The notes under the pieces are model-generated. The model did not search any database. It was not told where the DNA came from and was given only the letters and a program-made list of their open reading frames with translations. 35,827 bases of DNA from JAJTHC01 sp044348005 (lineage in GTDB: Bacteria > Cyanobacteriota > Vampirovibrionia > Vampirovibrionales > JAJTHC01): positions 1 to 35,827 of the forward strand of contig JBIKTR010000018.1 in the NCBI GenBank assembly GCA_044348005.1, written 5' to 3'. Every line of letters begins with the position of its first letter. Positions within the stretch are counted from its first letter, which is position 1. A program made the translations under genes and the position numbers. Shown piece after piece: positions 33,206 through 35,827 of the stretch.

Positions 33206-33239
33206 CCCTCTCCCTCTGGGAGAGGGCTGGGGTGAGGGG
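33206..33239. repeat. Dispersed CCCTCTCCC palindrome plus GGGGTGAGGG
   Basis: CCCTCTCCC (33206-33214), TCT, GGGAGAGGG (33218-33226), then CT and GGGGTGAGGG (33229-33238). The same two modules occur in the composite element at 19171-19405. This pattern is a widespread bacterial intergenic repeat. Confidence 0.6.
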
Positions 33240-33268
33240 GCTTTACCTTTCCCAGTCCTTTGTATGAA

Positions 33269-33292
33269 ATTGCCTAGTACCCACTAGGCAAT
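33269..33292 (+). terminator. Hairpin terminator after the sppA group
   Basis: Perfect 10-bp arms ATTGCCTAGT and ACTAGGCAAT around ACCC, followed by CCCTTGTTCTTTT. It lies about 95 nt past the stop of the exported-protein gene and before the DUF1573 gene. Confidence 0.65.
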
Positions 33293-33313
33293 CCCTTGTT
33301 CTTTTGATTCTAA

Positions 33314-33334
33314 AGTACTAAGATGAGTAGTACT
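33314..33334 (+). promoter_or_regulatory. Small hairpin in the leader of the DUF1573-cytochrome gene
   Basis: AGTACTA (33314-33320) and TAGTACT (33328-33334) form 7-bp arms that enclose the upstream in-frame ATG at 33323. It lies 22 nt before the SD-supported start at 33356 and may affect translation. Confidence 0.35.
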
Positions 33335-33355
33335 AAGAACAAAGAAAGGCCCCCG

Positions 33356-34159
33356 ATGCGTTTCAGCAAAACCATTTTTACTCTTTTCGGCCTGATTCTT
33401 TTGGCGCTGGCCTATTTGGTTGTGGTTTTTGCCTTCCCTGAACATCGCCCCATGCTGGTGGACGCCTATAGCCCCCCTCGCCTTACCCTTCCCAAAGGCG
33501 ACGTGCAACTAGGTGTGGTGGTGATGGACACGGTTAGCGATCATCGTATTGCGATTCAAAACACAGGTGGGGGCGTGTTACACATCAACTCCGTGGTGCC
33601 GTCTTGCGGATGCACCGCCGTGATCCCCCAAGCCAAAGTAGTCCCCCCCGGTAAAACCACTTACCTGCACGTGGGGTTGGATGCCAGCCTAAAGCTCGGC
33701 CACATCACCAAAATGGTGGATATTTATAGTGATGACCCGAAAGCCCCGCATCAGGTGTTGACGATGAAGGCTCAATCGATTGCCCCAAAACACGCCAAAA
33801 CACATAACGGCATGGTGAAAGTCAAAGACCCGCTCGTTTTATTCAAGGGTGATTGTGCGAGTTGCCATGTGCAGAAGGGCATCGGCAAGATGGGCGAAGA
33901 GCTGTTTATTGCCGATTGCGGGATGTGTCACGGCTTGCAAGCCGAAGGCGGTGTCGCCCCTCGATTGAACAACATCGATTTACAAAACCCCACGACTCGG
34001 GCGTATGTGGAAGACGTGATTCGTAACGGATCGAAACTCAACCCGTCTATGCCTCCTTACGCCAAAGACAAAGGCGGCCCCTTGGACGATGCCCAAATCG
34101 AGTCGTTGTTGACCTATTTGGCGTACCTGTCCGCCAAAACCAAGGCGTCGGGGGGATAG
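33356..34159 (+). CDS. DUF1573-cytochrome c fusion protein, membrane anchored
   Basis: A 267-aa protein. TM anchor about 5-27 (FTLFGLILLALAYLVVVF), then a DUF1573 domain about 45-142, including the hallmark SCGCT (C84, C86), DVQLGVVV and a PPGKTTYLHV strand. A C-terminal c-type cytochrome domain follows, with two haem-binding motifs, CASCH (167-171) and CGMCH (188-192), and a likely axial Met232 in PSMPPYA. The cytochrome part ends as usual with LDDAQIESLLTYLAYL. The two haem motifs are only 21 residues apart, too close for two full domains; the first may be a haem site in a short insert or a remnant. It would act outside the membrane in electron transfer; the DUF1573 role is unknown. ATG 33356 has GAAAGG 6-7 nt upstream, preferred over ATG 33323. 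No oxidase genes are adjacent. Confidence 0.88.
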   Translation: MRFSKTIFTLFGLILLALAYLVVVFAFPEHRPMLVDAYSPPRLTLPKGDVQLGVVVMDTVSDHRIAIQNTGGGVLHINSVVPSCGCTAVIPQAKVVPPGKTTYLHVGLDASLKLGHITKMVDIYSDDPKAPHQVLTMKAQSIAPKHAKTHNGMVKVKDPLVLFKGDCASCHVQKGIGKMGEELFIADCGMCHGLQAEGGVAPRLNNIDLQNPTTRAYVEDVIRNGSKLNPSMPPYAKDKGGPLDDAQIESLLTYLAYLSAKTKASGG

Positions 34160-34244
34160 TTACTGACTAGAAGGCCCTTTAAGCTCTTGGCGTTTTACCC
34201 TTGAACCGTGAAAGTAGTGGGGGGATGTTCTTTTCTTTTTAATA

Positions 34245-34253
34245 TGCTAAAAT
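34245..34253 (+). promoter_or_regulatory. Extended -10 promoter candidate for the TIGR04255-type cassette
   Basis: TG-C-TAAAAT (TAAAAT at 34248-34253) fits an extended -10 element, with no convincing -35. A second -10-like TATACT is at 34319-34324, closer to the start at 34346. The 186-nt leader is AT-rich. Confidence 0.4.
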
Positions 34254-34345
34254 ATATCTATGCATTTACATTTAAATGAGTTATGAAAAAGAAAAGCTTA
34301 TTTCCCTCTAAAATGTTTTATACTACCTTATAAAAGAGGTTTGTG

Positions 34346-35113
34346 ATGAGTCAATATCCCACGTTACAAAATGCACCCATCGAAGAAGCTATTATTGGTT
34401 TTATTGTGCCAAATGAAGAACATAAAACTTACGATGCGATTAAAGCCTGTGCTGAAAAGTTTCAAACACTAAAGGAACCCTATCTGTTTTTGAGTGATAT
34501 TAAGACCAGAGAAATCAAAGTTGAGATAAGTGACAATTCACAAATATCCCAAGGGGATGAGATGGTTTTGGGTTCTGTTCTGAAATCTGAACACACTCAA
34601 AATATTTTAGAACTTGTTACAGATCGTTTTAGTCTTCACAAGCTTAAACCTTACACAAATTGGGAAACTTTTCAAAGTGAATTTAAAGAAGCCTTTGATA
34701 TTTATCAGGAATATGTAAAAATTAAACAAGTTGAATCTTTGTCTATTCGATACATTAATAAGTTTACTGTACCACTCAATAATTGGGACGAGTATATCAA
34801 CATCCAACCAGGTATCCTTTTGGAAACGAAAGAAACATTCGACATCGACGTACAAGTTACGGAAGTTACATCTCGTAATGTCTTGAGTTCAGAAATTTTG
34901 GAAGCTTCTGCCGAAGTGATTACCATTTTAAAACCTAATGGCATGGATGGGGTACTTGAGGTTTTAATTGATATTGATGTCCGATCTATTAAAAGTATTA
35001 CAAGCTATAATGTTAAAGCCTTTGAAGCCACTTTTGAACAGTTGAGACATTTTAAAAATCATATTTTCTTTGCAAATGTGCCTAAAGCGGAGGAACTCTT
35101 TAATGTCAGCTAA
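34346..35113 (+). CDS. TIGR04255-like family protein
   Basis: A 255-aa cytoplasmic protein without TM or signal segments. The N-terminal LQNAPIEEAIIGFIV, the LHKLKPYTNWETF segment (about 95-107) and the LSIRYINKFTVP segment (about 132-143) match the pattern I know for TIGR04255, a sporadically distributed family of about 260 aa with no assigned function. ATG at 34346 (after an adjoining GTG) has AGAGG upstream. Base composition is clearly more AT-rich than the flanking housekeeping genes. Its last codons overlap the next gene by 11 nt, implying translational coupling. An IS-type transposase starts about 640 nt downstream. It is probably part of a horizontally acquired cassette. Confidence 0.75.
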   Translation: MSQYPTLQNAPIEEAIIGFIVPNEEHKTYDAIKACAEKFQTLKEPYLFLSDIKTREIKVEISDNSQISQGDEMVLGSVLKSEHTQNILELVTDRFSLHKLKPYTNWETFQSEFKEAFDIYQEYVKIKQVESLSIRYINKFTVPLNNWDEYINIQPGILLETKETFDIDVQVTEVTSRNVLSSEILEASAEVITILKPNGMDGVLEVLIDIDVRSIKSITSYNVKAFEATFEQLRHFKNHIFFANVPKAEELFNVS

Positions 35114-35678
35114 TTCTACTTTTTCCCTAAACCCTTCAAAAAAAACGCCTGATACAAATATTGGTTGGAGTTCTGTGTCTACGAAAAGACGAGAGCCCCT
35201 TGTTGATACTGACAAGAATAAATACTTTAAATACTTTAGTTTGTCCTTTCAAAGAACATCACAAGAAACCAAGGCGGTGGATACAAAACTAAGAGAACTC
35301 CCGTCATCGGAATACCGCCAGTTTTATCTTGATCTTGAAGAAGTTAAAAAGAGTTGTAGCATGGAAAATTGGGATGGTTATGGTGCATTACCCTTAAATA
35401 AAACTTCTTTACTTTTGGCGGAATGCTTTATAAACAGTTTTATGGAGATTTATCAACCCGATTTGCCTTACCCCGAACTTTGCCCTGAGCCAGATGGAGA
35501 CTTGGGAATGGACTGGACGATCAATCAACATCAGCTTGCACTCAGTATTGATGAGAAGGGTTTGCTTTCGTATGCTTATATTCATCCTCATAATGGTAGA
35601 CATGGTGGTTCTATGAAGTATGACGGACAAAGGATTCCCAATGTGATTAAGGATTTTTTCAATCGGATGGGAAGGTAG
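35103..35678 (+). CDS. Unrecognised partner protein with NWDGYGA and PEPDGD motifs
   Basis: A 191-aa soluble protein. ATG at 35103 lies inside the end of the upstream gene (11-nt overlap) with a strong GGAGG about 10 nt before it; the longer frame from 35070 is less likely. Residues 1-70 are polar and Lys/Ser-rich. The C-terminal part has NWDGYGALPLN (89-99), PELCPEPDGDLGMDWTINQ (124-142) and LSYAYIHPHNGRHGG, a motif set I associate with a family of small proteins of unknown function found in mobile regions. It is AT-rich like its partner. Coupling to the TIGR04255-like gene suggests the two products act together; a defence or toxin-antitoxin-like role is only a hypothesis. Confidence 0.7.
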   Translation: MSANSTFSLNPSKKTPDTNIGWSSVSTKRREPLVDTDKNKYFKYFSLSFQRTSQETKAVDTKLRELPSSEYRQFYLDLEEVKKSCSMENWDGYGALPLNKTSLLLAECFINSFMEIYQPDLPYPELCPEPDGDLGMDWTINQHQLALSIDEKGLLSYAYIHPHNGRHGGSMKYDGQRIPNVIKDFFNRMGR

Positions 35679-35703
35679 AAGGCAAAATAATGCAATTAAG
35701 TTT

Positions 35704-35748
35704 AGGGTCTGGTAAACTTTAGCTAATTTTATGATAGGCTAAAGTATT
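35704..35748 (+). promoter_or_regulatory. Probable left end and leader of an insertion sequence
   Basis: Upstream of the transposase start, GGGTCTGGTAAAC begins at 35705 and could be part of a terminal inverted repeat. ACTTTAGC (35716-35723) and GCTAAAGT (35738-35745) form perfect 8-bp arms directly before the ATG at 35749. The other end is outside the window, so the true boundary and target duplication cannot be set. Confidence 0.4.
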
Positions 35749-35827
35749 ATGAATCCTAGTAAAAATAAGTATTATAAACAGTCGCACATTTCTGAACGTA
35801 AATTTCGCGAATTATTGCGGTGTTTTG
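35749..35827 (+). CDS. IS1595/ISXO2-like transposase, 3' truncated by window edge
   Basis: The frame begins MNPSKNKYYKQSHISERKFR and continues ELLRCF to the window end (26 codons, no stop). The HISERKFRELLR segment is the N-terminal signature of IS1595/ISXO2-like transposases, which continue with a helix-turn-helix and a DDE-type catalytic domain outside the window. It lies immediately downstream of the AT-rich two-gene cassette. Confidence 0.65.
   Translation, partial: MNPSKNKYYKQSHISERKFRELLRCF

Noticed and set aside
34283..34333. 16-codon ORF (MKKKSLFPSKMFYTTL) just before the TIGR04255-like gene, as a leader peptide
   Set aside because: No SD, no clustered regulatory codons and no attenuator hairpins; probably chance in AT-rich DNA.

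Overview
This 35.8-kb window is a gene-dense bacterial chromosome segment carrying mostly single-copy housekeeping genes, with a recombinase fragment at the left edge and an insertion-sequence fragment at the right edge. No photosynthesis, ribosomal or phage structural genes are visible. The mix of genes (cysS followed by Mini-RNase III, a BolA-family protein, a SpoIID/LytB-domain protein, bacterial-type ProRS, short-form SppA) fits the cyanobacterial lineage and its non-photosynthetic relatives (Vampirovibrionia/Melainabacteria) better than typical Firmicutes or Proteobacteria. This is an inference from gene content, not an identification.

Layout. 1-1193: C-terminal part of a large serine recombinase, cut by the window edge. 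1427-1502: tRNA-Ala(GGC) on the minus strand with a good sigma70-type promoter. 1731-3758: orphan membrane sensor histidine kinase. 3810-3987: A-rich repeat tract with a 9/18-nt period between convergent genes. 3982-6717: 911-aa unrecognised membrane protein. 6910-10601: proS and aspS, an apparent minus-strand operon. 10781-11053: bolA-like gene, convergent with a PLP-dependent dehydratase-like gene and a GNAT acetyltransferase (11050-12828). 12960-14636: low-complexity unrecognised protein. 14863-17924: Sel1-repeat protein, cysS and mrnC in tandem on the plus strand, ending on a stop codon shared with trpB (17921-19096, minus). 19171-19405: a chain of intergenic hairpins. 19421-22259: possible 51-codon ORF, tpiA and a spoIID-domain gene (minus). 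22501-23289: unrecognised protein whose C-terminus resembles the N-domain of type II secretion/type IV pilus ATPases. 23332-24594: MFS transporter. 24827-26218: radical SAM protein with a SPASM-like cysteine tail. 26337-30331: minus-strand run of ruvB, two low-complexity unrecognised proteins and a small two-TM protein. 30574-33173: sppA, a Yip1-like membrane protein and an exported unrecognised protein, ending in a hairpin terminator. 33356-34159: DUF1573-cytochrome c fusion. 34346-35678: AT-rich two-gene cassette (TIGR04255-like protein and a partner carrying an NWDGYGA motif). 35749-35827: start of an IS1595/ISXO2-like transposase.

Functional themes. Translation is prominent (tRNA-Ala, ProRS, AspRS, CysRS, Mini-III for 23S rRNA maturation). 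There is also central metabolism (TpiA, TrpB, dehydratase-like enzyme), DNA repair (RuvB) and envelope functions (SppA, SpoIID, Yip1-like, MFS, histidine kinase, cytochrome). Accessory or unusual content is concentrated at both ends (recombinase at a tRNA; TIGR04255 cassette beside an IS) and in four long unrecognised proteins rich in Ala/Pro/Gln/Tyr. Start sites were moved from the longest possible ORF to an internal start wherever a Shine-Dalgarno (SD) sequence supported it, and each case is noted.
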